Source of the DNA: a virus
Strand: one strand, 5' to 3'
Virus record (IMG/VR): IMGVR_UViG_3300032462_001665
Span: 1-44,027 of that record
DNA: 44,027 bases
The translations under genes and the position numbers were made by a program. Positions 8,619-18,283 of the stretch are shown here, piece by piece. The notes below the pieces were generated by a model. The model was not told where the DNA came from, did not search any database, and saw only the letters and a list, made by a program, of their open reading frames with translations. Within the stretch, counting starts at the first letter, position 1. Each line of letters begins with the position of its first letter.

Positions 8619-9098
8619 TTAAACGAAACTTAAACGCCAATTGAAGGTGATCTGCATTTGAGCAGTCTTGGTCAAGTCAGGGAACGTCACCATGCTGTAT
8701 AAATTTCCTGTGGCCAATTTGAGTGCCATTTCATTAAGAACAGCACCATTGGCTTCCGAGAAAGCAATGACAGATGTGAAAATTACTTGTGAGGGTATGT
8801 TTGGGTCAACTGAAGCAATAACTGGTTTGCTGGCTTGAGTAATGCCAAACAATCCATTTCGACTGGTCGCCACAAATTTAGTGGAACCATCTGCCGTGCC
8901 TCCGTCTCCGAACAACATTCGATTGACGTAGAAGTTGAATCCATCTCCAACGTCACGGGCTAGACAAGAAGCCAATGCTTCTCGCCCTCTCGTTAAGATG
9001 GTGTTTTGAAATTCAACGATCTTTCGTTCGCCGGACTCATAATCAATTATAACTTGGACGAACCCGCAAGGTTTCAGCCCCTCAGTAATTTCTATCAT
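8619..9098 (-). CDS. Tail/baseplate-associated structural protein
   Basis: 159 residues with a central FNFYVNRMLFGDGGTADGS loop, an LNEMALKLATGNLYSMVTFP segment and a closing QITFNWRLSF strand. I associate this pattern with small phage tail proteins encoded beside baseplate and fibre genes, without a firm family name. The ATG overlaps the preceding stop as ATGA, and its AAGGAG site lies inside the end of the upstream gene, so the two are translationally coupled. Confidence 0.6.
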   Translation of the reverse strand: MIEITEGLKPCGFVQVIIDYESGERKIVEFQNTILTRGREALASCLARDVGDGFNFYVNRMLFGDGGTADGSTKFVATSRNGLFGITQASKPVIASVDPNIPSQVIFTSVIAFSEANGAVLNEMALKLATGNLYSMVTFPDLTKTAQMQITFNWRLSFV

Positions 9099-12000
9099 AT
9101 TGCTCCTTGTTCGGTCGTACCGTCATCATATTCAATGCTAAAGGTGATCCCTTCAGTTTGTTGAACGAATTCGTTAATTTGATTCCCGTCAGGCAGACTC
9201 AGTCCAGTTACCGTCCCGTCTTGATCCACTCGATCAATCACAGAGCGTCCAGCCCGATCTAATGTACGGAAAGTATGTGGAGGTAAATCGAACTGCTGTC
9301 CATCCACAGTTGCACCGTTTTTTGTGTATTTGTAAATAGTCACATTCACAGAAGTTCCACCCATGCTTAATGTCTCCCACCAGTAAGGATCGCCAGCCAA
9401 TGTAATGGTTGTATTGCCCGGTGGGTTGTTGCCATCAATCTGTTCCATGAAGTAGCTATCAGACCCAATTGTGACAATGAAATTTTCTCTAAAGTCATTG
9501 TTTTCAATACCTTCGTCCACAACAACAAGAGAGTTAACCCCATTTTGGATTCCTAGACTTGACTCTAAATTGCCAGTCATTTCGAGCTTCAATCCTCGAT
9601 AATGTATGTATCCAACTTGTTTTTCAGCCACCTTCTGATTTACACGCAAGTTGGTGTTGTTGATGTCGCCCCGATTATTTCCCATATTATCTTGGTATTT
9701 TTCAACATAGTATTGATCTGTCGTGCCATCCACAAATCCAATAATTGGAAATTCCTCCAGGTTGATTTTCTGGAATGTATTGTCTAAACGAATTGCGTTG
9801 CTGATTGGCAATACCGTGCCGCTTAAAGCAGTCACTCGACCACGTTTGGTTACGTCAAATTGCCCTACAACACTCGTGACGACTGTTGTTACATTGCGAA
9901 TCAAGCTATACCCTACATTAGAGGCGTTGTTGCTTGGCAACGTACCATCATTCGTCAAAACCAAACTTCCATCTGGTCGTATGTCGTTTATAACATATGG
10001 AATGGCACTGTAAGTGGGAATCAATACCTTCCAAGCACTCAAGGCCGTTCCTTGAGTGACATCAAAGGTAGACTCGGCACCCAACAATCCAAAATTTTGA
10101 GTTGCATCTGAAAGAACAAAGATGTTATCTTGAGCAATGTTGCACAAAGTTCCATCTAAGACCAAATTGTCAATATCGAATGTAAATGCTTGATTGATGA
10201 AAGTAGAATTGACAATTCCTGATATTGATGTTGCATTCCCTCTTGGATTGTCTACCACATAGCTTCCAGCCACCACAGATGGCGCAAAGGCAGTCAATGT
10301 CGCACTTCCATCCAAAGCCATTCCAATTCGATCAAGTTGCAAATCAGGACAGAATAATACAACTTCATCGTTGTAGGCTGTTCCTGTAGTTGAAGCTACG
10401 ACAGTTGTTCTGTTTGCCAATTCATCTCGGCGAATACCTCTAGTTTCTACCAGTCGCATAATTCGATTGAAATACTGTTGTCCTTCGCCCGCCAAAACAA
10501 ATTCGCCACCTTCCATAGAAATAAGAGCCTCAACTTCTTCAAGCGGCGATTCAACGAATTCGTTTATGCCGCCTATGAAATTGAAAGTGTGTAACACGGC
10601 ATGAAACGGCGTGAATTCTCTAAGCACTTCTTTAGCTTCAAGAATTCGGTCATCTGACAGGTTCTCTATTTCTAAATCAATGTTATAGCTGCTGCTTATG
10701 CAGGCCGTACAAGGATCAACAAATGTTCGATCAATATCGCAAGGATTTTTTGAGTTGCGAATACTGCCGTTGTACTCTTCCATGTTGTAGATATTTTCAC
10801 TGTACGGGAATTCAGTTCGTACTTTTCCATACACCAAAAACTCATGGTAAGGGTGACGAGTTGGAATTACCAAATCAAACATTGAATCGTTTTCTGGAAT
10901 GACTCGAACATTCCAATTCTTCAATGGATAAACCTGATCTCTTTCGTCTCTTTGATCCATCAAGGGCAATGATCTAACATAGTTTTCTATTGCCTGTGTG
11001 GTGGGGTCTGGAATCTCAGCGTATTTGTACAATACTCTAATCTCATCGCCTTCTACAAGGTCGATAGGTTCGATTGACAACCCACTGCCAGCCCAGGTAA
11101 AATATGTAATTCCATCACTTGTTAGGAATTCAACATAATCTGAACTCAAAGGAAGCCAAGTTAAATTGCCTGCTGGTCTTAACCACAATTCAAAATTGTC
11201 ATAGTCAATAGGCAAAGCCGCTTTTTCAAGTTCAAAACTATCGCTCAGTCCATCAAACTTGATAACTTGTTGCCATGTGTAAGATGAAGTGACTTCCCAA
11301 AGCTGTGTCAGGCCCATCATGGTAATGGCCGCATGTTCCAACGCTTCAGTCAATCCTTTCTTGGTTCCTTTCATCTTGTACAAAGGAATAGCACGCTTAA
11401 TTTGACCACGCCAACGAGTAGGGTCATCGGTCTTCAGTTTTAGATCAAATAAATTAGACAGATATGGAATCAATGCCTCGTGGATTGAGTTGGCGTCTTG
11501 AAGATCAACAATCTGATTGCCTAAATCTTCCAGGGCGTTGAACCCCAGGGCAACAGATTTGTTGAATTTATCCAATACATCTGGTGTGCGATCATTTTCT
11601 GAAATGACCATTTTGAACATATCTGGCGTGTATCGCTCAAGCAGTGTCGTGTACTTGTCTGGGTTGGTAAAGTGCGATGGAATGCTGGTTGTAGTTTGCG
11701 TGTCACCTTTCAATGTGAATCGCATATGAGCCGACAAGCTATCTCCGGCAATTAGCGGCGTCCATGTCCAACAAATAAAGTAATCACCTTCACGCATACC
11801 TTGTGGTTGCCATGTGTAGGTGTATTGTGCAAAAGTCCCATCAACTAAATCTACAAAAGTATTAGCCAAATCAGTTGAAAGCCACGCTGGAAAACGGTCG
11901 TTGCCTACGATATGAACTGGAGATGCCTCATTAAAGAAGAAAGGAGAAACAGTCACATTGCTTTCCGCAATTGCTCTTAGTCTTTTTGCTTCCGCAATGT

Positions 12001-12250
12001 TTGCATCATTTGGCGTAGCGCAAGCTGTGGCTTCTGCAACTTCAGCGGCTTTAAGTTTTGTTAAATCATACGTCTTGTTTTGATATTCATTCAAATTGCC
12101 GCTTGTGAAGTCACGTTCTACATAATAGATGACAAGACGATTGACTTTGTAAGGATTAGACGTGAAACAGCCTTGGGCATCCGGTGTATTCAAAGTGAAT
12201 ACAATGGTATCCGAAATCGACGGGTTGTCGTTTATTGTGAGTATCGCCAC
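9095..12250 (-). CDS. Large baseplate wedge protein containing a tail protein I (gp7-like) domain
   Basis: About 1051 residues. The recognised part (around residues 235-330) has LIPYLSNLFDLKL, TRWRGQIKRAIPLYKMKGT and KGLTEALEHA, the pattern of P2 tail protein I/T4 gp7-type wedge proteins, which join the gp6/J ring to the fibres. The region before it is beta-rich. The C-terminal 500 residues are a series of beta domains without a family. The frame is open to an ATG at 12310, but that start overlaps the gp6-like gene; the GTG at 12250 has an AAGGAG site six bases upstream, just after the upstream stop, and is preferred. The gene order gp25, gp6/J, then this protein matches P2- and T4-type baseplates. 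Confidence 0.8.
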   Translation of the reverse strand: MAILTINDNPSISDTIVFTLNTPDAQGCFTSNPYKVNRLVIYYVERDFTSGNLNEYQNKTYDLTKLKAAEVAEATACATPNDANIAEAKRLRAIAESNVTVSPFFFNEASPVHIVGNDRFPAWLSTDLANTFVDLVDGTFAQYTYTWQPQGMREGDYFICWTWTPLIAGDSLSAHMRFTLKGDTQTTTSIPSHFTNPDKYTTLLERYTPDMFKMVISENDRTPDVLDKFNKSVALGFNALEDLGNQIVDLQDANSIHEALIPYLSNLFDLKLKTDDPTRWRGQIKRAIPLYKMKGTKKGLTEALEHAAITMMGLTQLWEVTSSYTWQQVIKFDGLSDSFELEKAALPIDYDNFELWLRPAGNLTWLPLSSDYVEFLTSDGITYFTWAGSGLSIEPIDLVEGDEIRVLYKYAEIPDPTTQAIENYVRSLPLMDQRDERDQVYPLKNWNVRVIPENDSMFDLVIPTRHPYHEFLVYGKVRTEFPYSENIYNMEEYNGSIRNSKNPCDIDRTFVDPCTACISSSYNIDLEIENLSDDRILEAKEVLREFTPFHAVLHTFNFIGGINEFVESPLEEVEALISMEGGEFVLAGEGQQYFNRIMRLVETRGIRRDELANRTTVVASTTGTAYNDEVVLFCPDLQLDRIGMALDGSATLTAFAPSVVAGSYVVDNPRGNATSISGIVNSTFINQAFTFDIDNLVLDGTLCNIAQDNIFVLSDATQNFGLLGAESTFDVTQGTALSAWKVLIPTYSAIPYVINDIRPDGSLVLTNDGTLPSNNASNVGYSLIRNVTTVVTSVVGQFDVTKRGRVTALSGTVLPISNAIRLDNTFQKINLEEFPIIGFVDGTTDQYYVEKYQDNMGNNRGDINNTNLRVNQKVAEKQVGYIHYRGLKLEMTGNLESSLGIQNGVNSLVVVDEGIENNDFRENFIVTIGSDSYFMEQIDGNNPPGNTTITLAGDPYWWETLSMGGTSVNVTIYKYTKNGATVDGQQFDLPPHTFRTLDRAGRSVIDRVDQDGTVTGLSLPDGNQINEFVQQTEGITFSIEYDDGTTEQGAI

Positions 12251-12260
12251 AACCTTCTCC

Positions 12261-13817
12261 TTATTCGTATGTGAATGTAATATCCGTGGTGTCAGGCCGG
12301 ATGATTTCATAGAACTTAGTTGTTACGTTGTCACCACCGTTTTCGGCATCGTTCGTAACGAAGTTCACTTCAAATCTCTGAATCTCTCTAAGGTCAGAAA
12401 GAGACTTAACCATATCTGAGTCACGCAGGGTTTGGCCATATTCCCAATTATTTAACGCAAAGAAAGCATCAAGCCTTCTTTGAATTTTGATTCTCAATTC
12501 GTCTTCAAACTTTCGATAAAAACGATCAAGCACAACATCAAGACCTGTATCTACTACCACTACTTGTCCGTCACGAATACAGACGTGATCTGTGAACATT
12601 TTCAAAGAGTCTATGTAGTTCTCTAATTCTACCTTCAGTTCATTACTTGCTTCTTGTAACTTGTCGTTTCCGTTCAATGCTAAAACGTACAAGTCGATGA
12701 TGTTTCCAGAACAACCATAGTTTCTTAATACTGCTGTAGATTTACCAATTTGACCTTGATAAGCAGTAGCAAATTGGTCTGTCAGCGTTTTGTAATCTAA
12801 TCCGGTTACTGCTCGATTTTGCACTCTCACCCAAGCTGGCAACTTGTTTCGTATATCTTCAATTGTGTCTCCATCATAACCAAATTCGCCCTTGGTGTAA
12901 TTTCTTAAACCAACAGGCACACTGAAGGAGAGTCCTGGAACATTGATGATCGTCTGTTTTTCGATGGTTCCACTAACTACGTTTCCAATCGAACCGCCGC
13001 CTTTGCGACAAGTAATCGAAATCTTGCTTCCCTGAGAAGGAATCAAACCGGCTCGATTGTTTCCGAAAATAACAAATGCCCGATAAGTGGAATCAAACTC
13101 CAAGCGGTATTCTCGTCTTGGTTGAGAATCTGTAAAATAATCAACTTCTGTCCACAGAACCCCATCAACCTCAACTCTGACTGAATCGTAGATTACGGGA
13201 GATTCTTCCAACGTAATGGTTTGAGCTACAGTTCCATTGCCATTTGTTTGCAATAATCTGGTAATACCTTCCAGACCAACAATACTGGCGTTTACGACAC
13301 CACCGGCAGGAATCAATATATCTTGATTGAAGATGGGGTTATTGTCGGCATCGGCTGGAAACAATTCAATTGACAACTGTTTGTTACCAGTGCTGACTTT
13401 CAAATCAAATGGAGCAGGAATAACCACATCTGTCAAAACCGGATTATTCAAAGTTGCGGTCCACAATGTTCTGGCCGCAATGGGTGGTTGAGGCTTAAAT
13501 CCAACTAATTTTGCCAACCGAAATGCGTTCTCTGCCTCCGTAACGGTGTCGATGAAAACTTCATTCGCAATCTGGTCCATTTTGAACGACAAGGTGTCGG
13601 CTAAAAATGCCCAATTTTCAATAAGCATTAAAGCAAGCGACGACTCTACAAAGTCTGAAAATTCCTTATCAAACTTTTGTCTTGTGAACTCAATCAGGCG
13701 GGTTTTCATCGACCAAAAATCTTGATTTGTATAATTCAAATTGAAGATATTCGGAGTCGTGATAATCTGCGACTGAGTGTATGGTGTAATATCAAACGGA
13801 CAGTTGTTGGTCGCCAT
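12261..13817 (-). CDS. Baseplate wedge protein, gp6 / baseplate J-like
   Basis: 518 residues with family features in order. The helical N-terminal segment has DFVESSLALMLIENWAFLAD. Central beta domains include the GGGSIGNVVSG turn, typical of J-like proteins between the core and C-terminal domains. The next segment is LPAWVRVQNRAVTGLDYK, and GSGNIIDLYV-type strands follow. In T4 and P2, gp6/J dimers form the ring that holds the baseplate together and changes shape on contraction. It starts right after the gp25-like stop (ATG at 13817, one-base overlap), in the conserved order gp25 then gp6. Length is between P2 J (about 300) and T4 gp6 (about 660). Confidence 0.92.
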   Translation of the reverse strand: MATNNCPFDITPYTQSQIITTPNIFNLNYTNQDFWSMKTRLIEFTRQKFDKEFSDFVESSLALMLIENWAFLADTLSFKMDQIANEVFIDTVTEAENAFRLAKLVGFKPQPPIAARTLWTATLNNPVLTDVVIPAPFDLKVSTGNKQLSIELFPADADNNPIFNQDILIPAGGVVNASIVGLEGITRLLQTNGNGTVAQTITLEESPVIYDSVRVEVDGVLWTEVDYFTDSQPRREYRLEFDSTYRAFVIFGNNRAGLIPSQGSKISITCRKGGGSIGNVVSGTIEKQTIINVPGLSFSVPVGLRNYTKGEFGYDGDTIEDIRNKLPAWVRVQNRAVTGLDYKTLTDQFATAYQGQIGKSTAVLRNYGCSGNIIDLYVLALNGNDKLQEASNELKVELENYIDSLKMFTDHVCIRDGQVVVVDTGLDVVLDRFYRKFEDELRIKIQRRLDAFFALNNWEYGQTLRDSDMVKSLSDLREIQRFEVNFVTNDAENGGDNVTTKFYEIIRPDTTDITFTYE

Positions 13818-14239
13818 TATGTTCCCCCTAGTGGTACTTCTAGCAGTAATTCTTGCACTTCTTTGATGTTTTGTGGGTCAACGAAGATGATTCGGATGAA
13901 CAAAATGTGTTCAAGGTCTTGTTTGCCCTCTGCCTTATTCAAGGACTTGTCATCAACCTTCGAGCTAACTTCAATGTTTCTGACTGAAATCCTTGGCTCC
14001 CACTTCTTAATTGAGTTGATTATCATGTTTTTTGCTTGAAGTCTTAATGCAGAATCATTAGGTTCAAAAATCAACTTGCGCAATGGAGTGCCAAAAGTCG
14101 GGTTCATCACCCGCTCGCCAGGGTTGGTCAACAAAAGAACCAACATATCTGATTTAATTTGGTCGATCCCATCCTGAGAATACAGAAATCCCCTTGCATT
14201 CTTGATGATTGGATATGGCACACCAAGGAATATTCTCAT
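13817..14239 (-). CDS. Baseplate wedge protein, gp25/W-like
   Basis: 140 residues with the gp25/GPW layout: an N-terminal SQDGIDQIKSDMLVLLLTNPGERVMNP segment (shortened here to key residues G, I, L, TNPGER), then TPLRKLIFEPND, a helix and RISVRNIEV, ending in beta strands. The TNPGER motif corresponds to the very conserved EPR-type core bundle region of gp25. In T4 this protein forms the core of each wedge with gp6 and gp53. It overlaps the gp6-like gene by one base. Confidence 0.92.
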   Translation of the reverse strand: MRIFLGVPYPIIKNARGFLYSQDGIDQIKSDMLVLLLTNPGERVMNPTFGTPLRKLIFEPNDSALRLQAKNMIINSIKKWEPRISVRNIEVSSKVDDKSLNKAEGKQDLEHILFIRIIFVDPQNIKEVQELLLEVPLGGT

Positions 14240-14249
14240 TTATTCTCCA

Positions 14250-16433
14250 TTAGCACGCTGGACATTTCATGAACGGTGCCAACTGGAAGATTGACAATTG
14301 CTGCGCTTTTCCAGATGTACTGGCAAACACACGATCACTAATCCTCACACAGCCAGTACAGAAGTCGTAAACAATAACGGCTCCAAAGCACGGGTCTTCA
14401 CCACCACAACCGCCACCACAATCTACTCCACTGCCGCAATCCTGTCCTGCCAATAACAATATGACTTCTTTGGCATAAAACAGATGTAGTTTATCGGTGA
14501 TGTTGAGGTATACGTCTTTTGTATATACGAGGTTGGTCCTGGTTACTATTTCCATCAAATCTGATGGATTTTTCTCTTCATCTCCGACAATAGTAATGTG
14601 ATTGTCATAAGTTGAAACGATGTAGTTTCCACCTACTCGCAAAAACACAAGTCCAGGTCCAGATGGGGCTTCTTGATACCTGTGAATATGCGGGCCACGT
14701 TCTTCATTGTCTTTCTGAGGACAGAATATCTGAATGTATTGTTGTTCAGTATTTTCTTGATTATGGTCGTCGTTGTATGACATTTCCAGACCATATCCTG
14801 TGCGAATTCTAACAAAGGCTTTCTTTGCCTTTGGAATCGGCACACCACCTTCCATTCGACATGGAGCGCATTGTTCGTTTGTTTCATCCACCATGTCGAT
14901 GGTGTGATTGCTGGTGCTTCGTAAATGAATACCACGCTCAGAACCGGCGATATTTGGCGGGCAACCTGGGCAATCCTTCTGGGACTCTGTGTGATCGTTC
15001 AACTCGATTTTGTTGCCAGTAGCAGTCAAAATTTTGATATAGTTGTCTTTGCCACGCAATTTAGCGCCATCGTCACCTGGAGGGCTTTCTACATCGCTCA
15101 TCTCAATGAGATGGCCAGTAGCAGATTTCCAGTATGTTCGACCCACATAATGGTCGTTGCAACCGAAATCGAACTCACGATCCCACGTTGGTTCTCCCGA
15201 TGGCTCCTCTACAGAATCATCCATGACAAATGTGTGTCCACTAATCGACATGATTTGAATGCCGGTTTGTGGCAAGTCACAAGTATTGTTCTGTGGCGTT
15301 GGCGATCCCTTGTAGGGACGACACTCTTGACGATGCTTGAAAAACGGATTAGCACCAACTTGAGATTTGTAGTATTTAGTGTTGGGCGCACCAGTAGAAG
15401 GGTGTCCTCCAATGATCTTCTTGTTGCTCTTTTTGCCTTCGCAGGGAACTTCTTCTTTTTTCTTTCCTGTTTTTGGTGTTATGTCTGTGGTGTTGGCTTC
15501 GTCTTCTGCTTCTTGTGCAGTTTTAATCGTTATTTGACCTACTTCTTCTGTGAGGGTTCGTTGAAAACCACCCCTCAGTGCATCTTCTTGTGAACTATTG
15601 TCAACATCCTCTACGCAACTTGTCTCTCCGTCAGGAACTCCGCACTGTGGATGCGACCATTGACCTGCGTAATGTAGATGATCGTCTTTAAGCATAATCC
15701 AATTTCCACAACTGGACATGATCTCAAATCTTTTCCATTTTCGATTACACTTAGGATCGCCATCCACCATTTTGATGTAATGTTTTTCGGGTGTTTTGAA
15801 TCCGAAAATATTTGGATATGTGATTAACTTTTGTGCTTCTGGATTGTCAGCAAAGTCAACAATAGATGATAAATCAAAACCATTATAATTTTCTGTATTC
15901 CACGGTGGAAATACTTGAGAACCATCATCTGGACCAACCATGTATCCTTTTCTTTTTCCCTCCCAGATTTTGTAATATTCTTCAATATTGTATCCCCAAT
16001 TGTGTCCTCCATCGGGTCCACGGTTTCTGTGCCATGTCGTTCCAATGTAATATGGAGATGCTCGGTTTCCGTTCTCGAACATAATGCAAACAGTCGATCC
16101 AGCAGGAGGAACCCAGGTCGCTCCGCAATCATCAAAGCCTCCCAAATTAGAAACAGGGTTTGCCCACGGCATTTTCTTGATGGTCATGTTTGGATTGTGA
16201 AACAATGGAGAAAAGAAACGAACTCGATTTTGTTTCCAAATGTCAATTGTTTCAATACACAAAGCTGTATACATGCCAAATTGCATTTCAGCTTGTTGTA
16301 CGACTGATGCGTTAGCAACAAGTTCTTGTCTTGCCACTGCTTTCATATCATAAGATACACCGCCTATTTGATTCTCAAGAGAAGCAATGCGACGTTCGAG
16401 TAACTCTACATAATTTTGACTTGCTAGTGACAT
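14250..16433 (-). CDS. Baseplate spike protein, gp5-like OB fold, cysteine-rich
   Basis: 727 residues. After a short coiled coil (8-24), an OB-fold region (about 50-130) carries VRFFSPLFHNPN, a WVPPAGSTVCIMFENG core and SPYYIGTTWH, matching the gp5/VgrG-type OB domain that sits on the gp27-like hub. The rest holds repeated blocks around IEMSD, IELNDH, HTIDMVDE and GLEMSYND, which fit a long beta-helical spike. There is no lysozyme domain of the T4 gp5 kind. The protein is unusually rich in cysteine; the last 70 residues hold a cluster (DCGSGVDCGGGCGG, CTGC, CPAC) that could bind metal at the tip, replacing a PAAR protein (inference). AAGG precedes the ATG. Confidence 0.85.
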   Translation of the reverse strand: MSLASQNYVELLERRIASLENQIGGVSYDMKAVARQELVANASVVQQAEMQFGMYTALCIETIDIWKQNRVRFFSPLFHNPNMTIKKMPWANPVSNLGGFDDCGATWVPPAGSTVCIMFENGNRASPYYIGTTWHRNRGPDGGHNWGYNIEEYYKIWEGKRKGYMVGPDDGSQVFPPWNTENYNGFDLSSIVDFADNPEAQKLITYPNIFGFKTPEKHYIKMVDGDPKCNRKWKRFEIMSSCGNWIMLKDDHLHYAGQWSHPQCGVPDGETSCVEDVDNSSQEDALRGGFQRTLTEEVGQITIKTAQEAEDEANTTDITPKTGKKKEEVPCEGKKSNKKIIGGHPSTGAPNTKYYKSQVGANPFFKHRQECRPYKGSPTPQNNTCDLPQTGIQIMSISGHTFVMDDSVEEPSGEPTWDREFDFGCNDHYVGRTYWKSATGHLIEMSDVESPPGDDGAKLRGKDNYIKILTATGNKIELNDHTESQKDCPGCPPNIAGSERGIHLRSTSNHTIDMVDETNEQCAPCRMEGGVPIPKAKKAFVRIRTGYGLEMSYNDDHNQENTEQQYIQIFCPQKDNEERGPHIHRYQEAPSGPGLVFLRVGGNYIVSTYDNHITIVGDEEKNPSDLMEIVTRTNLVYTKDVYLNITDKLHLFYAKEVILLLAGQDCGSGVDCGGGCGGEDPCFGAVIVYDFCTGCVRISDRVFASTSGKAQQLSIFQLAPFMKCPAC

Positions 16434-16442
16434 TTATTTACC

Positions 16443-17909
16443 TTATGAATTGTTTGCATTGTCGGCTACTGATGCGCCATATTCACCAACAAATATTTCG
16501 TTACCACAATCTCCAAGAGTAGAAGTTGCATCAATGTGTGAATTTGGTTGAGTGAGCATTACTTCTATAGTGGTTACAAAACTACCACCAGATATTTGAT
16601 GGCTGACGCCTCGAATCAGATAATTTTTATTGCTTAATATAGGATTACAATTAGGCTTAGTAATCCAAGTGCATTGATCGTTTATGTGAAACGGATTTAT
16701 TACAACTATTGACAAAGTTTTACCTATTAGTTCAGGTCCGACACTATAAGTTGGATCGCCATGTATTTTTAGTTGCGCAGTAAACCCTGGAAGGGGTCGT
16801 TCAAATTTACCGTTTGCATCTAAATGAGCAGAATTTCCTGCTGATGCACCAGATGCAACTGCATCTGGATGTCGCCACATCAATTCATGTTGTTGAATTG
16901 CGGGTGCAGTTTGACCTCCAGCTTTTTGAATATCAACAAGTGGTTCTACTTTTGCAGTCATGTCGGCAGATGAACCGCCTCCTGATGTAGCACCATGTCC
17001 TGATGTTGCTACAACCCATTTTACAGTTGGGTTGAATTCAAGAACTGGAGAGCAATTGCCGCCATTGACGATGTATGTTCTAAAATGTGTAGAACAGCAT
17101 TTTTTTTCACTAGGGTCTTCTTGGAAAATCAAGTCCGCTGTCATTGGATTATAAACGATTAAAATTCCACGATCATTTTTGGTCACAACAGAACTTAACC
17201 ACGTTCTAGCAGCCGCCAATGGATTTTGTTGATTCATTGGCCATGCCCCTTTAGGTCCATCTTCTCCAGCATCAGAAGATTTGAATTCTAAGGGTTCTCC
17301 GTCCTTATTTAGAAATTTAACACTATTGTATCGAGGATGATGATTCGTAAAGAGGTCTGTTAATGCGACTTTCAATGGAATCTTTTGACTTTCATCGCCA
17401 AGTGTGTCATCTTGTGGAACATCTTGCATATCACTGGTTGGCGCACGCACCTTGAATTTTAACTTAATGATTCCACCTTCAAATGTTTGATCTACATCGG
17501 TAATCATTCCCCTCAATTCACCACCTTTAAGTCTATTGGCCGTATGAAAATCAACAGTCCCGTCACAATGTTTGATGATCCAGCCAAAATCAAATATTGT
17601 ACCTAAAACTTCTTTTAGAGCGTGAGTTACGGTTTTGTGCATGGCTTGAATAATATCTCTGTACATAGTGCCACCTTGATCTATGACTTCAAAATCAGCA
17701 CCCCATCCAGGCGTTCCGTTGCCAAAACCATATTGAAAAGAACTAATTGCTGCATGGTTGTTGGGGTGCGATGATGAATTGCCTACCTGAATGACTTTAC
17801 CGCCAGCAAACTTCAACATGACATACGGCGAGAAAACAGCACCAGAAAGTGACTCTTGGGGCGAATTGTCGCAACTATAGGTAGAAAGACAGTCTACTGT
17901 ACAAGGCAT
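16443..17909 (-). CDS. Baseplate hub protein, gp27/late control D-like
   Basis: 488 residues. The C-terminal part has NKNYLIRGVSHQISGGSF followed by TTIEVMLTQ, the typical end of gpD/gp27-type hub domains. The N-terminal part (DFEVIDQGG, ELRGMITDVDQTFEGG) is consistent with the tube-like barrels that fold into a pseudo-hexameric hub. It sits directly upstream of the gp5-like spike gene, the partner expected from T4, P2 and type VI systems. Its leader contains three copies of a 7-bp repeat, the first of which also supplies the stop of the preceding gene; a GGAG lies about 12 bases from the ATG. Confidence 0.85.
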   Translation of the reverse strand: MPCTVDCLSTYSCDNSPQESLSGAVFSPYVMLKFAGGKVIQVGNSSSHPNNHAAISSFQYGFGNGTPGWGADFEVIDQGGTMYRDIIQAMHKTVTHALKEVLGTIFDFGWIIKHCDGTVDFHTANRLKGGELRGMITDVDQTFEGGIIKLKFKVRAPTSDMQDVPQDDTLGDESQKIPLKVALTDLFTNHHPRYNSVKFLNKDGEPLEFKSSDAGEDGPKGAWPMNQQNPLAAARTWLSSVVTKNDRGILIVYNPMTADLIFQEDPSEKKCCSTHFRTYIVNGGNCSPVLEFNPTVKWVVATSGHGATSGGGSSADMTAKVEPLVDIQKAGGQTAPAIQQHELMWRHPDAVASGASAGNSAHLDANGKFERPLPGFTAQLKIHGDPTYSVGPELIGKTLSIVVINPFHINDQCTWITKPNCNPILSNKNYLIRGVSHQISGGSFVTTIEVMLTQPNSHIDATSTLGDCGNEIFVGEYGASVADNANNS

Positions 17910-17923
17910 AATTTATATTCTCC

Positions 17924-17944
17924 ATTATCCATTATCCATTATCC
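17924..17944. repeat. 7-bp tandem repeat (three copies) between baseplate genes
   Basis: Three perfect copies of ATTATCC on the plus strand (GGATAAT on the coding strand). They include the TAA stop of the gp53-like gene and form most of the leader of the hub gene. Copy number would alter the leader length, not either protein. Confidence 0.9.
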
Positions 17945-18265
17945 AAACACAGCGTCAGGAATTCTAATATTAAGTCCGGCTTTGAAATCAAATATATCTT
18001 TGATTTCATTAGCCTCCATAATCTTCCACCAAAAATCAACTGTTCCGTAAGCTGTCTGGGATACTAAATCTGGCCGGTACTCTGTGCCAGCCGTAATAAC
18101 ATAATATTTGTCTCTTCGATCAAGTTTGGTTTTGTTCTTTTTGTAAATCGTAAAAGTCAAAAGTTTGTTTTCTGTATAGTAAACAACAGTTGCATCCGAA
18201 TATCGACTTGTCACAGGTACAAATCGCTTGGGATCAATGTTGGTTGCTTGTGAGTAATTTGCCAT
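17939..18265 (-). CDS. Baseplate wedge protein, gp53-like
   Basis: 108 residues. The motif series YRPDLVSQTAYGTVDFWWKIMEANEI then GLNIRIP (key residues R-D, AYG, WW, N, D, IRIP) is the signature of T4 gp53 and the related LysM-type tail proteins. gp53 bridges the wedge core around the hub. It sits beside the gp27-like hub gene. Start ATG with AAGG nine bases upstream. Confidence 0.85.
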   Translation of the reverse strand: MANYSQATNIDPKRFVPVTSRYSDATVVYYTENKLLTFTIYKKNKTKLDRRDKYYVITAGTEYRPDLVSQTAYGTVDFWWKIMEANEIKDIFDFKAGLNIRIPDAVFG

Positions 18266-18283
18266 AAATTTAACCTTGTTGGT

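Noticed and set aside
14925-15593. Plus-strand ORF of 222 residues opposite the spike gene
   Set aside because: It lies fully inside the gp5-like gene on the other strand, has no ribosome site, and is Cys/Phe-rich in a way typical of antisense frames.
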